Below are positions 9,418 through 18,659 of a stretch of 64,000 bases of DNA, piece by piece; the stretch's first letter is position 1; every line of letters begins with the position of its first letter. The stretch lies in contig CBDDDW010000029.1 of NCBI GenBank assembly GCA_965226805.1, forward strand, positions 397,143 through 461,142, read 5' to 3'. The notes below the pieces were generated by a model. The model searched no databases and was not told the DNA's origin. It saw only the letters and a program-made list of their open reading frames with translations. The DNA comes from CBDDDW01 sp965226805. GTDB lineage: Bacteria; Chloroflexota; Dehalococcoidia; Lucifugimonadales; JAGWBF01. Made by a program: the position numbers and the translations under genes.

Positions 9418-10034
9418 GATTCCGGTTCCCAGCGCAGGAAGTTCCGAAGCAGTGCCAGGCCGGTCTCCTGGCTCTTTTCGGGGTGAAACTGGACCCCAAA
9501 AACGTTGCCCTTGTTAACAGCGGCGACGAACGGGTGTCCATATTCGGAGGTGCCGGCTATTACGTCATCGTCATCGCAGACCATGTGGTAACGGTGCACA
9601 AAATAGAAGTTGGGTTCAGTCCCAAGTCCGGCGAAAAGGCGACAGTTGTTCCTGGGTGACACGTCGTTCCAGCCGATGTGGATGGATTTCAGGTCGTCGG
9701 ATACCTCCACCGGTTTCACCGTAGCTTGAAGCCAGCCCAGGCCCTGGTGGTGCCCCATCTCGTAACTATCCCGGGCAAGCAGCTGCATCCCCAGGCAAAG
9801 GCCAAGGAAGGGCTTGCCGCCCTCATACACCGCAGCGCGTAACGGCTCAATGAGGTTCAGCTCGTTAAGGTTTTTCATGCCCTCTGCGAAGGCTCCGACC
9901 CCCGGGAGGACAACCTGGTCCGCGTTTGCCAGGTCCTGGGCACGGCTGGATACGACCACATCAGCCCTCAGATTCTCGAATGCTTTAGCAACCGAGTTGA
10001 GGTTGCCCATTCCATAATCGACGATTGTCAGCAT
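9411..10034 (-). CDS. HisH-like glutamine amidotransferase of sugar amidination system
   Basis: 207 residues from ATG 10034 (MLTIVDYGMGNLNSV), directly after the WbuX stop. The longer open frame to 10184 lies inside WbuX and is not conserved. Class I glutaminase with nucleophile Cys80 in LGLCLGMQ and the His-Glu pair in VQFHPEKS. It would hydrolyse glutamine and pass ammonia to the HisF-like partner encoded by the overlapping next gene. No other histidine genes are nearby, so a role in sugar modification is favoured over histidine synthesis. Confidence 0.87.
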   Translation of the reverse strand: MLTIVDYGMGNLNSVAKAFENLRADVVVSSRAQDLANADQVVLPGVGAFAEGMKNLNELNLIEPLRAAVYEGGKPFLGLCLGMQLLARDSYEMGHHQGLGWLQATVKPVEVSDDLKSIHIGWNDVSPRNNCRLFAGLGTEPNFYFVHRYHMVCDDDDVIAGTSEYGHPFVAAVNKGNVFGVQFHPEKSQETGLALLRNFLRWEPESC

Positions 10035-10035
10035 G

Positions 10036-11229
10036 CTAATCGCTATTCCACAAGTCCTGGTCCCATAGTTTCGGGCCGGGTTTGACCTTGCTGGGGTCGT
10101 GACGGTGGGGATAGACGGCGTGGCCTCGTGCGATGTCCGTAAACTCCTCCTCGTCGAGGCCAGTGATCTCCAGGAAAGTGTCAAGGCTGGCAGGGCGCCT
10201 GCCGTCGTACTCGGCCTCCAACTTCAACCCCTCCTCCCGGCTCAGCCGGCCGTTACGAATATCTATGCTCGCCAGGTGGTTGGTGCGCCCCATACCTCGC
10301 TTGCTGTACCGAAGATAGTCCCTGACCCCCTGCATATAGCACTCGATCTTTTCGTACCCGTACTGGCTGGGGACACCTTCGACGGCCTCCCCTCGCCACC
10401 CCAGCTCGTTCTTGATGATCGCGGCCTGTTTCTTGACGTCCCAGGGGATATAGGTACCCAGGCAAATCGAGCGGTAGTTGAGCTTGCGCAACTCCTCTTT
10501 TGGCGGGAACTGGAAGGGCTTCAGATCGCGCATGGTCACCTGGCCGTCCAACATGCCCAGCATATCCTCAGCGGTAATGCCCAGGTTAACGTATCGGTTG
10601 AAACGCTTTTCGTCCACCATCTCCGGCTCATCTGAGAGATAGAAGGCGTTGTACTCCGTGTTGGGCTCTCCCCAGATCACCAGGGGGACCTGGTACCTTA
10701 TGGCCATCTGCATGGGGTAGGCGAAGATACCGGTATGACAGTGCCAGCAAAAGTCCCCTTTTCTCTTCAGGCTCTCCAGCATCAACTTTTTTACCACACT
10801 CCAGCCGGCCTTGAACCTGAGAAAGTCCACACCGAGCTTCCGCATCGTGCGCTCAGCGTTGGCCAGCACCGTGGGTCGCATAAAACCATGGTCGAAGCAG
10901 ACCACCAGGGGCTTCAGGCCGTACTGCTCTACAAGGCACCAAAGGGTGTAGGTGCTGTCCTTCCCACCGCTGAAGGGAACGATGCAATCGTAGGCGTACT
11001 TGCCGCGGTACTCCTCAAGCAGTTCGCGGAACTCCCGCTCCCGTGCTTCCCAATCTATCGTGATTTTTTTCCGCTCGACAGTGCGGCACACATTGCACAC
11101 GCCTTCTTCGTCGAAGACTATGGTGTCGTGGGTTTCCAGAAGCAAACACCTGGTGCAGCGCTTAGGTGGGGCTGGGCTCTCCCTTTGTGATACCGGCGCC
11201 TGAGTCTCGTCTTTTTTATCAGCCATCAT
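10036..11229 (-). CDS. N-acetyl sugar amidotransferase (WbuX/WbpG/PseA family)
   Basis: 397 residues. N-terminal zinc-ribbon-like cysteines CxxC at 25/28 and 45/48, then the PP-loop ATP motif SGGKDS at 87-92. Family members turn an N-acetyl group of a UDP- or CMP-sugar into an acetamidino group, using ammonia from the HisH/HisF pair, which here follows directly. In other bacteria the products are acetamidino derivatives of pseudaminic or legionaminic acid or of 2,3-diacetamido-mannuronic acid. The neighbouring pse genes make a nonulosonic acid the likeliest substrate. Confidence 0.9.
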   Translation of the reverse strand: MMADKKDETQAPVSQRESPAPPKRCTRCLLLETHDTIVFDEEGVCNVCRTVERKKITIDWEAREREFRELLEEYRGKYAYDCIVPFSGGKDSTYTLWCLVEQYGLKPLVVCFDHGFMRPTVLANAERTMRKLGVDFLRFKAGWSVVKKLMLESLKRKGDFCWHCHTGIFAYPMQMAIRYQVPLVIWGEPNTEYNAFYLSDEPEMVDEKRFNRYVNLGITAEDMLGMLDGQVTMRDLKPFQFPPKEELRKLNYRSICLGTYIPWDVKKQAAIIKNELGWRGEAVEGVPSQYGYEKIECYMQGVRDYLRYSKRGMGRTNHLASIDIRNGRLSREEGLKLEAEYDGRRPASLDTFLEITGLDEEEFTDIARGHAVYPHRHDPSKVKPGPKLWDQDLWNSD

Positions 11230-11299
11230 TTTGCTTCTTCCTCGTTTCGGGTCGGGTCTTGTCGGCAGCCTGGTTCAACAGCGCGGGGTCACCACGCAG

Positions 11300-11977
11300 C
11301 TACCGCAAGCTACGTATCAACTCGAACGCCTCTGCATATTCCATTCCAGCTACGCTGCCCCAGCGGCGGGCATTAGCCCTCAGCGCCTCGCTGGATCGGG
11401 GGTGAGGAAAAGGACGACGCTCACCTTTGTATTGTTCCAGCCCCTTTATCTTCGTTTCGATCGTTGAGCTGATGTCCACGAATACGTTGGGTCTGAACGG
11501 TGGCTGAAGTTGATGAAATGCCCACTCCGTTGAGGACGGGACTTCGAAGCTGTACACTTCTTGGACCGGGCAATCCGCCAGCGGTCGCGTGGCTGTCAGG
11601 GCGGCACGGAAGGTGATCTGGTGATCCACATTCAAATCGCCCGGGTGATGGGAATAAACGACCTCTGGCCTGATCTCCTCTATCAACTGTTCCACGCTCT
11701 TGACTACCTCGAGCAAAGGCTTTTCATCAAAACGGTTATCTGGAAAGCCCTTGAATGACACCGACCTGGCTCCCAGAAGTCTGGCCACAGAACGGGCCTC
11801 TTCCTGAAGGTCGGATACAGCCTGGGTATCAGCCGTCCCGGGCCGGAGGTAGCGTGAAGTGATGCCTTCTCCCAGGATAGCGACGTGCACATCGTGATCA
11901 GTGCTCAATTTGGCGATGGTGCCACCACAACCCAGAACCTCGTCATCTGGGTGGGCTGCCACTACAAGAGCGATCAT
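11300..11977 (-). CDS. PIG-L/LmbE-family N-acetyl sugar deacetylase
   Basis: 225 residues. The zinc motif AHPDDEVLGCGG begins at residue 8 and the third ligand is probably in YSHHPGDLNVDH. The family removes N-acetyl groups from GlcNAc-type sugars. Here it could free an amine for formylation by the gene directly upstream, with which it overlaps by ATGA. That pairing is an inference from order: deacetylate, then formylate. Confidence 0.85.
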   Translation of the reverse strand: MIALVVAAHPDDEVLGCGGTIAKLSTDHDVHVAILGEGITSRYLRPGTADTQAVSDLQEEARSVARLLGARSVSFKGFPDNRFDEKPLLEVVKSVEQLIEEIRPEVVYSHHPGDLNVDHQITFRAALTATRPLADCPVQEVYSFEVPSSTEWAFHQLQPPFRPNVFVDISSTIETKIKGLEQYKGERRPFPHPRSSEALRANARRWGSVAGMEYAEAFELIRSLR

Positions 11978-12687
11978 TTAAGCCCGCCATCTTCCGCGGC
12001 CAGTATCTTGACGTCTGCGATGAGGTGGCCATCGCGCAATAACGCACGAGACAACTCATACCGTAAACCACCGTGATTCAAGTAGGCCCGTGGATAGCCT
12101 TCAGCGTCGAGCATTCGTATGAAATCGTACAGGCTTTCTAGATCCTGAGAAGCCGGGACCTCACTCTCACTGGGCTTGCGGCGCTTGAACACCGTAGGCT
12201 GACCTACCTGAGGGACCTCTGAAATCTCCTCTGAAATAACGCGCTCTATGATGGATGCTGAGAGGTACGACGCACGAATATAGATCTCCTCGGCAGACCC
12301 GTCCAGACTCAAGTCTTCTTTAAAGTAGACCGGGCCGGCATCCAACTCTTCCACCATTCTCAGGGCGGTAAGTTTCGTCTTCCGGTGGCCGCGGATGATC
12401 AGGTTCTGGAGTGGGCTACCTCCTCGTCCATAGGGCACGTCAGTCATGTGGAAGACTATACACGTGTATTTGGTTAGGATCTCCGTGGGAACCTTCCAGG
12501 ACCAATGGAGGAAGAAGACATATTTGGGGTTGATGGCCTGTAGCCGTTCGTTGGTTAACTCATCGGGGGAAGAAATAAAATGCCACTCTCCCGCGTAATT
12601 CGAGATTGTCTCCTCAAAAACCCTTCGATTCCAGGGTTTGGTGGCTGCAACTAGGAAGTGCTGCCCCATTCTCGAAATTCCCTTCAC
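11974..12687 (-). CDS. Formyltransferase-like protein of nonulosonic-acid clusters
   Basis: 237 residues (inner ATG at 12669 also possible; GGAG lies four bases before 12687). The central motif FHMTDVPYGRGGSPLQNLI and the Asp in ELDAGPVYFKEDL mark a formyl-transferase fold. The Asn that normally precedes the catalytic His by two residues is Val here. That spelling appears typical of a subgroup found in surface-sugar clusters rather than a defect of this copy. Probable role: N-formylation of an amino sugar on or before the nonulosonic acid. It lies between pseI and the PIG-L deacetylase. Confidence 0.75.
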   Translation of the reverse strand: MKGISRMGQHFLVAATKPWNRRVFEETISNYAGEWHFISSPDELTNERLQAINPKYVFFLHWSWKVPTEILTKYTCIVFHMTDVPYGRGGSPLQNLIIRGHRKTKLTALRMVEELDAGPVYFKEDLSLDGSAEEIYIRASYLSASIIERVISEEISEVPQVGQPTVFKRRKPSESEVPASQDLESLYDFIRMLDAEGYPRAYLNHGGLRYELSRALLRDGHLIADVKILAAEDGGLK

Positions 12688-12728
12688 ATTGGCTCCAGTT
12701 TCGGGTGTGACCGACGTAGGTTACCGAA

Positions 12729-13790
12729 TCAGCCTATGAGATCCCAGGTCAGCGGCGTGCCTCGCCTAATGTCTGCCGCCGACCTCCTGCCCAGTACATC
12801 CGGCAGGTGTCGCGGCTTCAGCCCGAATCCCGGTCGGATTGATTGGATATTCTCTTGGTTGAAAATCTCCCCTCGCTTCACATCGGCAGTTACAAACAGC
12901 GACCTCCTGAAAACACGATTCGTCTCTTCATGGGATTTCACAGAGTACTCCACCCTCCCCAAGGCTTTTTCAACCGTCCGAATCCCCTCGACAACGGTCC
13001 GCAGTTCTTCAGGTTCCAGAGAGAAGGCCGAGTCTGGACCCGGGACCGATCGAGACAGTGTAAAGTGCTTTTCCACCAAGGCCGCACCGAGGGCCACGCC
13101 GGCCAGCGGGATTGCGGTCCCCAGCGTGTGATCCGACAACCCCGTCGGAAGGTCGAAGGTCTGGGAGAGGTGCCTGATTGAGACCAAATTCATCTCCTCC
13201 GGTGGGGCAGGATAGGAGGAGGTGCACTTCAGGAGCATGATCTGCTCTGCCCCTGCGTCCTTGGCCGCGTGGATCGCCTCTTCGACTTCAGCCAGCGTGG
13301 CCATTCCGGTGGACATGATCACAGGCTTGCCCTTGCTGGCGATCCGCTGAATAAGGGGTATGTCCACGATCTCGAAAGATGCCACCTTGTACGCCGGCAC
13401 CCCCATATCTTCCAAGAAATCCACTGCGGACATGTCGAAGGGCGTTGAAAACAGGTCCATTCCCAGCTCATCGGCCACCGCTTTGAGGCGCGGCTGCCAC
13501 TCCCAAGGCGTGTAGGCTTCGCCGTAAAGGTCGTACAGAGTGCGTCCCCCCCATGTGTTGCCTTCTGGTATCTGGAAGCTGTGCTCTTCGCAATCTATCG
13601 TCATTGTGTCGGGAGTGTAAGTCTGGAGTTTCACGGCATCAGCACCGGCCTTTGCAGCCGCGTGGATGATTTCCACGGCCTGGTCGAAGCTCTGATTGTG
13701 ATTGGCGGACATCTCGGCGACTATATAAGTGGGATAACCAGACCCGATCCTGCGTCCGTTGATCTCTATGTAGGGTGTGCCGTTAGCCAT
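12729..13790 (-). CDS. pseI: Pseudaminic acid synthase
   Basis: 353 residues from ATG 13790, preceded by GGAGGAGGAAG; the frame upstream to 13832 is not conserved. NeuB fold: EMSANHNQS substrate loop, KLQTYTPDT, STPFD, STGMAT, GLSDHT and VEKHFTL, then a C-terminal SAF (antifreeze-like) domain. The TLYDLYGEAYTPWEW segment is characteristic of PseI rather than NeuB. It condenses phosphoenolpyruvate with 6-deoxy-AltdiNAc to give pseudaminic acid. All other pse steps are in the same operon. Confidence 0.9.
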   Translation of the reverse strand: MANGTPYIEINGRRIGSGYPTYIVAEMSANHNQSFDQAVEIIHAAAKAGADAVKLQTYTPDTMTIDCEEHSFQIPEGNTWGGRTLYDLYGEAYTPWEWQPRLKAVADELGMDLFSTPFDMSAVDFLEDMGVPAYKVASFEIVDIPLIQRIASKGKPVIMSTGMATLAEVEEAIHAAKDAGAEQIMLLKCTSSYPAPPEEMNLVSIRHLSQTFDLPTGLSDHTLGTAIPLAGVALGAALVEKHFTLSRSVPGPDSAFSLEPEELRTVVEGIRTVEKALGRVEYSVKSHEETNRVFRRSLFVTADVKRGEIFNQENIQSIRPGFGLKPRHLPDVLGRRSAADIRRGTPLTWDLIG

Positions 13791-13838
13791 TGCGATCTTC
13801 CTCCTCCACGAGTGCTGATGAGACAATCTCAATCGGAG

Positions 13839-14607
13839 TCAGCTTGGAACCTGGTCCTCGTAGGACAGGTTTAGCCGCATGTAAATACGAGACCCATCAT
13901 GATCGAAGTACGCCCCTCGATGCGGTGAGAAAGTACGTGCCCTCAGGATGTTGATCAAGTCCCTGGCCACATAGGTCTTGTCCAGCTCGATGGGGTCTAT
14001 TTCCCGAACATTCCCTAGTCCTATGGTAGGTACCCGCTTCCAGGTCCTGAGGAATCCTCTTGGCAGCTCCGATTCGAAGGGCTGGCCAGGACTCGGCAAA
14101 GAGTTCCAGACAGGCCACCTCCAGCTTCCGATAAAGTGACTCGCCCGTATCCACTGGCTCCACCGGTACCTCTTTCCGGGCGATGATATCTCCTGTATCG
14201 ATGCCCGTATCTATGTAGTGCAGAGTAGCGCCGGCAGTGGTACTGTCGATGATGCTCCAGACGTTTGGGTATTGTCCGCGATTAAATGGCAGGTACGCCG
14301 GATGGAGGTTCACACACCCCTGGGGCAGGATATCCAGGAAATCGGCCTTGAGGATGTAATCGAACAGTACGGATATGCCCAGGTCCGGCTCAAGGGATTG
14401 GATACGTGCCAAGGTCTCCGGCTCGCGTAAAGTATCTCCGTAAATCACATCGTTCTCTTCCAGGCCGGCCGCGGAGATTATCTCATCCCCGTACTTTCGC
14501 TTGTCCTGCGGGTGCACTACCAGGCCCACGATCTCTTCACTCTGGGATTTGAGCCAGCGCAACACCTCGTACCCGACCCGGTTGTTCCCCAGATACAGGA
14601 TACGCAT
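13839..14607 (-). CDS. Formyltransferase (frameshifted near 14013)
   Basis: The first frame (14607 down to about 14020) gives the catalytic domain with NLHPAYLPFNRG and GIDTGDII. The conserved C-terminus, REIDPIELDKTYVARDLINI, is in another frame that ends at 13839. Removing one base from the CCC run at 14013-14015 (plus strand) restores a continuous protein of about 255 residues. The family transfers formyl groups to amino sugars, such as dTDP-4-amino-4,6-dideoxyhexoses. The clean repair suggests a sequencing error, but a real inactivation is possible. Confidence 0.8.
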
Positions 14608-14616
14608 GAGTCCCCC

Positions 14617-15699
14617 CTAACGGAGGGCCCCGCAGGATTCTTGAAGCGCTTCCAGGACCCGCTCGACTCCCCTGCCGTCAACCAGGGTTCTCCCGGCATT
14701 GCTCATCGCCAGCCTGGTCTCGTGGTCCACCAGGAGTCCACGAACCGCGTCACGGATATGTGCCTCGCTGACCTGGGTACCGCGGCCCAGGTAGCGGGAA
14801 GTCCGGGCCAGTGAGAACTTTTCCATGAAATTGTGCTGGTGGTCGGCTTGAGAGAGAATGAGGCTGGGGGTGCCCGTAAGGGCGGTCTCATATTTGGTCA
14901 AGCCTCCCCCGGTCACGGCAACGTCGCTCCAAAGGAGGACTTCCGCGATGTTGGACCCCACGTCGAAAAGCTCGCAGCGGCCTCCGAAACGGTCTATCGC
15001 TTCGGCCACCTCTGTGCGTCTGTAGGCCTCGAGCCCAAGGCCCAACCGTACTTCGAGGGGCGGATCGACGTCCACTCCAGACAACGCTTGTAGCACGTTC
15101 CCAGCAAGCCCACCAAGATCGCTTCCTCCCAGGGTCACCGCAACCCTATTGGCTTGCCTGCGGACCTCCCTTGGGCGTCCGGCTACCTCAATGAACTCGC
15201 GTCTGAGCAGGGAATACCGTGGGCCCAGGAGGTACTGGGTGCCGTTAGGAGATCGATATGGCAACTCCTCGGCCCCGTAGCTGGGATTTATCACCACGTC
15301 GGAGGCGTACCAGAGGTCGTTGCAGTCGTCGATGGCCACTAGGAAGGTACCGCTTTGTTTCAACCCTTGAAGATACTCCTCGTATTTATGCATCTGGGCC
15401 GTGAACTCGCTGTTGCCGATATCCGTAACCACAATCCCGGCGCCCAAATGCCGAACCTGCTGCCGAGTGAACTCCAGGTCCTGGCCGATGGACCAATCAG
15501 CGGGAAATACCTCCACGTGATCAGCGGCGCCCCGTAGCCTGTCTACCGCTTCTTCCTGTGTCCCGCGCGTGATGAATACCGGCTCTATACCCGAGCATCG
15601 TAAACCCTGGGCCAGGGCTATGCCGCGCATGAGGTGGCCCATGCCCAGGCTCTGGGAGCCATCCGCTCGGATAATACATATGTCCCGTTTATGAATCAT
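14617..15699 (-). CDS. pseG: UDP-2,4-diacetamido-2,4,6-trideoxy-altropyranose hydrolase
   Basis: 360 residues, GT-B fold. RADGSQSLGMGHLMR near the N-terminus carries the His used in hydrolysis by PseG; GPRYSLLRREF, VTLGGSD and the GGGLTKYETALTG donor loop follow. It removes UDP from the PseH product to free 6-deoxy-AltdiNAc for PseI. It overlaps the PseH-like acetyltransferase gene by 11 bp, consistent with translational coupling of these consecutive steps. Confidence 0.9.
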   Translation of the reverse strand: MIHKRDICIIRADGSQSLGMGHLMRGIALAQGLRCSGIEPVFITRGTQEEAVDRLRGAADHVEVFPADWSIGQDLEFTRQQVRHLGAGIVVTDIGNSEFTAQMHKYEEYLQGLKQSGTFLVAIDDCNDLWYASDVVINPSYGAEELPYRSPNGTQYLLGPRYSLLRREFIEVAGRPREVRRQANRVAVTLGGSDLGGLAGNVLQALSGVDVDPPLEVRLGLGLEAYRRTEVAEAIDRFGGRCELFDVGSNIAEVLLWSDVAVTGGGLTKYETALTGTPSLILSQADHQHNFMEKFSLARTSRYLGRGTQVSEAHIRDAVRGLLVDHETRLAMSNAGRTLVDGRGVERVLEALQESCGALR

Positions 15700-16273
15700 C
15701 TTCGGTGCTGGGTAGACCCTTTCCTTTGCGAACCTCTGAGTATTCCTCCCTGAGCATTCCCATAACGTACTTGTCGTGATAGGTGCCGTCCCTGTAAAGC
15801 TGCTTCCTCAACGTACCCTCGATCTTGAATCCGACTTTCTTATACAGATTCACAGCGCTTGGGTGGTCTGCGTATACGCCAAGGGTAATCTTGTGCAGAT
15901 CGAGTGTCTCGAACCCATAGGTAACCATAAGGTCCCACGCCTCCCGCCCGTATCCCTTGCCCCAATAGTCTTTATCTCCGATCATTATGGCCAGGTTGGC
16001 AAAACGATGAGTCCTGTTGATCGGTCCCATCTTGATGTTGCCGATATGCTTGTCGGTGGCCGTTTCGACGATCGCCAGCATGACGTTGTCCGGGTTCTGA
16101 ACGACGTTCTGGAAATAGCTCCTCATGGCCTCGGGGGAGTTGGAGATGCGGCCGCTCTCAAGGAACCGGGTTACTTCTTGGTCGTTCATCCAGTCGAACC
16201 ACGGGCCCCCCAGATCTGCCTCCCCCAGGTCCCTGAGGTATATCCTTTTCCCTATGAGGGTCGGATGGCCCAT
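15689..16273 (-). CDS. pseH: GNAT N-acetyltransferase, probable PseH
   Basis: 194 residues from ATG 16273, preceded by GGGGAG six bases away; ATG 16294 (TGATG overlap with the upstream stop) is the alternative. The open frame further upstream is an antisense-like artefact over the aminotransferase. RimJ/RimL-type GNAT with the acetyl-CoA loop GYGREAWDLM and a C-terminal GVYADHPSAVNLYKKVGF segment. By position between pseG and the other pse genes it should N-acetylate the 4-amino group of UDP-4-amino-4,6-dideoxy-AltNAc. Confidence 0.78.
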   Translation of the reverse strand: MGHPTLIGKRIYLRDLGEADLGGPWFDWMNDQEVTRFLESGRISNSPEAMRSYFQNVVQNPDNVMLAIVETATDKHIGNIKMGPINRTHRFANLAIMIGDKDYWGKGYGREAWDLMVTYGFETLDLHKITLGVYADHPSAVNLYKKVGFKIEGTLRKQLYRDGTYHDKYVMGMLREEYSEVRKGKGLPSTEDDS

Positions 16274-16293
16274 CCGCTTCTCCCCGGCGACCA

Positions 16294-17646
16294 TCAAGGA
16301 CGCCGGAAGACCGGTTGCACGGGCGGGCCCAACAGGGCTGCCTCTACCACGTCTCGCTCGATAGCGTCCTTCAGTACCTCTAGGGCCGCCCGGTATACAC
16401 GCAGGGTCTCTTCTATGGCTTCGTCGTCGTGGCTCAGGGAGAGGTTGTGGGCGCCAGTAAACAGCACGCGACGCCTCGTGCACTCCTGCTGGAACAGGCT
16501 CTTGTACAGTAAGGGGTCCTCGCCTGTGGTTCCATGGAAAGAGATAACTGTCCTGGGAGGATAGCCCATGACCTCCGCGTAAGACTCCATTCCCATGGCT
16601 CGTATGAGATAACCGATGCCCTCCTTGAGCCGTTCCCCTTGCTTCCATAGGAAAGGTATTACCTGGAGCCGTTCCATCTTCTGGATGGTTGCCATACAGG
16701 CGGCCAACGATGGTGTCTCGCCGCCAAAGGTGAATGAGAAAAAGACATCTTCGAAAGATCTCATGAGCCGCTCCGGTCCGACTACCGCCGCGATAGGGAA
16801 TCCATTGGCCATGCCTTTGCCGAAGCAGCCCAGGTCCGGCTCCACGGAGAAATACTCCTGTGCTCCCCCCAGTGCCATTCGAAATCCTGTGATTATCTCA
16901 TCGAAAATCAGGAGGGCGCCGTTGCTGTGGCACAGCTCCCGCACCTCCTCTAAGAATCCCTCCTTTGGAGGCAGTATTCCTACGGGCTCCATGATCACCG
17001 CCGCCACCTCTCCGGGGTGCTCTCGAAAGATCCGATGAAGGCTTTCCGGGTCGTTGTATGTGAAGGACTTGGTGAGAGCGCATACGGCCTCTGGCACTCC
17101 CCAGCTCCTGGTAGTGCTGCCTACGTACCAGTCCTGCCAGCCGTGATATCCGCAGCAGGCAATGATGTCCCGTCCGGTAACGGCTCTAGCCAGGCGCACG
17201 GCCCCTGACGTCGCGTCCGAACCATTCTTGCAGAAGCGAACCATTTCAGCGCAGGAGATGAGCTGGACCAGGCGCTCACTGGCCTCGGTCTCCAGAGGGT
17301 GTGGCAGGGTGAAGATCGTGCCCTGCTGCAGCTGTTTGATTACGGCGTCATTAACGTCTGCGTCGGCATATCCAAGGGTCAGGGCGCAAAGGGCCATGGT
17401 CCAGTCGCGATATCTGTTGCCGTCAAGGTCCCAGACGAGGCTGCCCTTGCCAGCCTGCAAGAACACGGGGGACGCCCCCTGGACGAATTGAAAGGGGGCC
17501 TTGCTGAAGGTCTGGCTGCATGATGGGATGATCTTCTGGGCACGCTGCTTCAGCGCCTCAGATGATTCGAGGGTGAGGTCAGCGGGTGGAATAGGCGGCG
17601 CCTCCACGATAGCCCGCCACTGTGCCTCGACGGCCGCATCGATCAT
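16294..17646 (-). CDS. Class III aminotransferase (glutamate-1-semialdehyde aminomutase-like)
   Basis: 450 residues from ATG 17646, which overlaps the preceding stop as ATGA; the longer frame to 17769 is rejected. PLP fold with NGSDATSGAVRLAR, the FDEIITGFR Asp and the Schiff-base lysine in GCFGKGMANGFPI. Close relatives occur both as heme-pathway HemL and as cluster-specific sugar or side-chain aminotransferases. Inside a sugar operon beside a Gfo/Idh oxidoreductase, a role in making or loading an amino substituent is more likely, but the substrate is unknown. Confidence 0.78.
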   Translation of the reverse strand: MIDAAVEAQWRAIVEAPPIPPADLTLESSEALKQRAQKIIPSCSQTFSKAPFQFVQGASPVFLQAGKGSLVWDLDGNRYRDWTMALCALTLGYADADVNDAVIKQLQQGTIFTLPHPLETEASERLVQLISCAEMVRFCKNGSDATSGAVRLARAVTGRDIIACCGYHGWQDWYVGSTTRSWGVPEAVCALTKSFTYNDPESLHRIFREHPGEVAAVIMEPVGILPPKEGFLEEVRELCHSNGALLIFDEIITGFRMALGGAQEYFSVEPDLGCFGKGMANGFPIAAVVGPERLMRSFEDVFFSFTFGGETPSLAACMATIQKMERLQVIPFLWKQGERLKEGIGYLIRAMGMESYAEVMGYPPRTVISFHGTTGEDPLLYKSLFQQECTRRRVLFTGAHNLSLSHDDEAIEETLRVYRAALEVLKDAIERDVVEAALLGPPVQPVFRRP

Positions 17647-18659
17647 TGCGCAGCGCTCCCATGGGTTGAGAGCGCAGCTCCGAAGCTCTCCCTCGCTTTC
17701 AAAACCACTGCCAGAGAATTCGCTGCTTCCTCCACGCTGACCAGGGATTCCTCTTCTCCTCGGATACAACTCAGAAAGTGATTCATCTCAGATACGTAAG
17801 TCTCATTGATGTCGTAGTTGGGAGCTTCGTGGAGGGTGAGGTAAGCCTGGCTCCCCCGGTCCAGTCGGCGGACCACAACGTGTTCCGGCGCTTTGCCCCG
17901 GCTCTCCCACAGGATCATGCCCTGGGAACCGATGACCTCGGCTTCTCTCAGCTTTTCGAAGCGCAGATAGTCCAGCCGGACTTCCCCAACGGCGCCGGAG
18001 GCGAAACGCATCAGGATGGTCGCATAGTCCTCAGTATCTATCTCAAGGTCGCTCGCATGGGCCAGTAATGAGCTGACCTCCTGAACTTCCTCACCCCACA
18101 ACAGCATGTAGTCGATCTCGTGGATGCAGTCCATCAACACACCGCCCCCTTGTACGGCATGGGCGCTGTACGAGTCTCGATAGTCCTGATCAGGCCGCCA
18201 TTGGGGGAGGTAGTGTCCGAAGCGAGTGCGCAGCACCCATGGGGTACCGACAACTCCGGCGACGAGCGACTCACGGATAAGACGGACTGCGGGATGGAAC
18301 CGCATATTGAATCCCACCTGGACCACCTTTCCGCTGGCTTTCGCTGCTTCGATGAACTCCGGCACCCCTTCCCAACGCTCGGCTAAAGGCTTTTCGATGA
18401 ACAGGTGAGCTCCTAGGCTAAGAAATTCCCTGGCTTGGCGTAGGTGCAGGTGGCTCGGCGAGCATATCAAGGCTGCCTCGGGGTCCCAGGCGAGCGCGGC
18501 CTCGTAGGTTTCCAGGGTGGGGATGCCATATTCTCTTGAGACCCATTCTCTCGAGGACGGGTCGGGGTCGAACACCGCGATATCCCCCGATCCGAGGGAG
18601 CGCAGGTTTCTTATATGGCGGCGCCCGATGGACCCTGCTCCCACGACTACCAGTTTCAC
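17643..18659 (-). CDS. Gfo/Idh/MocA-family oxidoreductase
   Basis: 338 residues. N-terminal NAD(P) motif GAGSIGRRHIRNL and the family lysine in EKPLAERWEG near residue 95. Such enzymes oxidise or reduce a hydroxyl or keto group of a sugar or sugar acid. GTG start overlapping the PseF stop (GTGA), and its own stop overlaps the aminotransferase start (ATGA). The three genes are thus tightly coupled, and oxidation followed by transamination is the obvious reading, as inference. Confidence 0.83.
   Translation of the reverse strand: MKLVVVGAGSIGRRHIRNLRSLGSGDIAVFDPDPSSREWVSREYGIPTLETYEAALAWDPEAALICSPSHLHLRQAREFLSLGAHLFIEKPLAERWEGVPEFIEAAKASGKVVQVGFNMRFHPAVRLIRESLVAGVVGTPWVLRTRFGHYLPQWRPDQDYRDSYSAHAVQGGGVLMDCIHEIDYMLLWGEEVQEVSSLLAHASDLEIDTEDYATILMRFASGAVGEVRLDYLRFEKLREAEVIGSQGMILWESRGKAPEHVVVRRLDRGSQAYLTLHEAPNYDINETYVSEMNHFLSCIRGEEESLVSVEEAANSLAVVLKARESFGAALSTHGSAAQ

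Noticed and set aside
9411..10034. Histidine biosynthesis operon
   Set aside because: Only HisH and HisF paralogues are present, directly behind a WbuX amidotransferase; no other his gene is nearby and HisF lacks a catalytic Asp.
10035..10184. N-terminal extension of the HisH-like gene
   Set aside because: The family starts at MLTIVDYG and the extension overlaps the WbuX coding region out of frame.
16274..16648. N-terminal extension of the GNAT gene
   Set aside because: It lies in the out-of-frame 3-prime part of the aminotransferase and has no conserved sequence; a strong ribosome site precedes the ATG at 16273.
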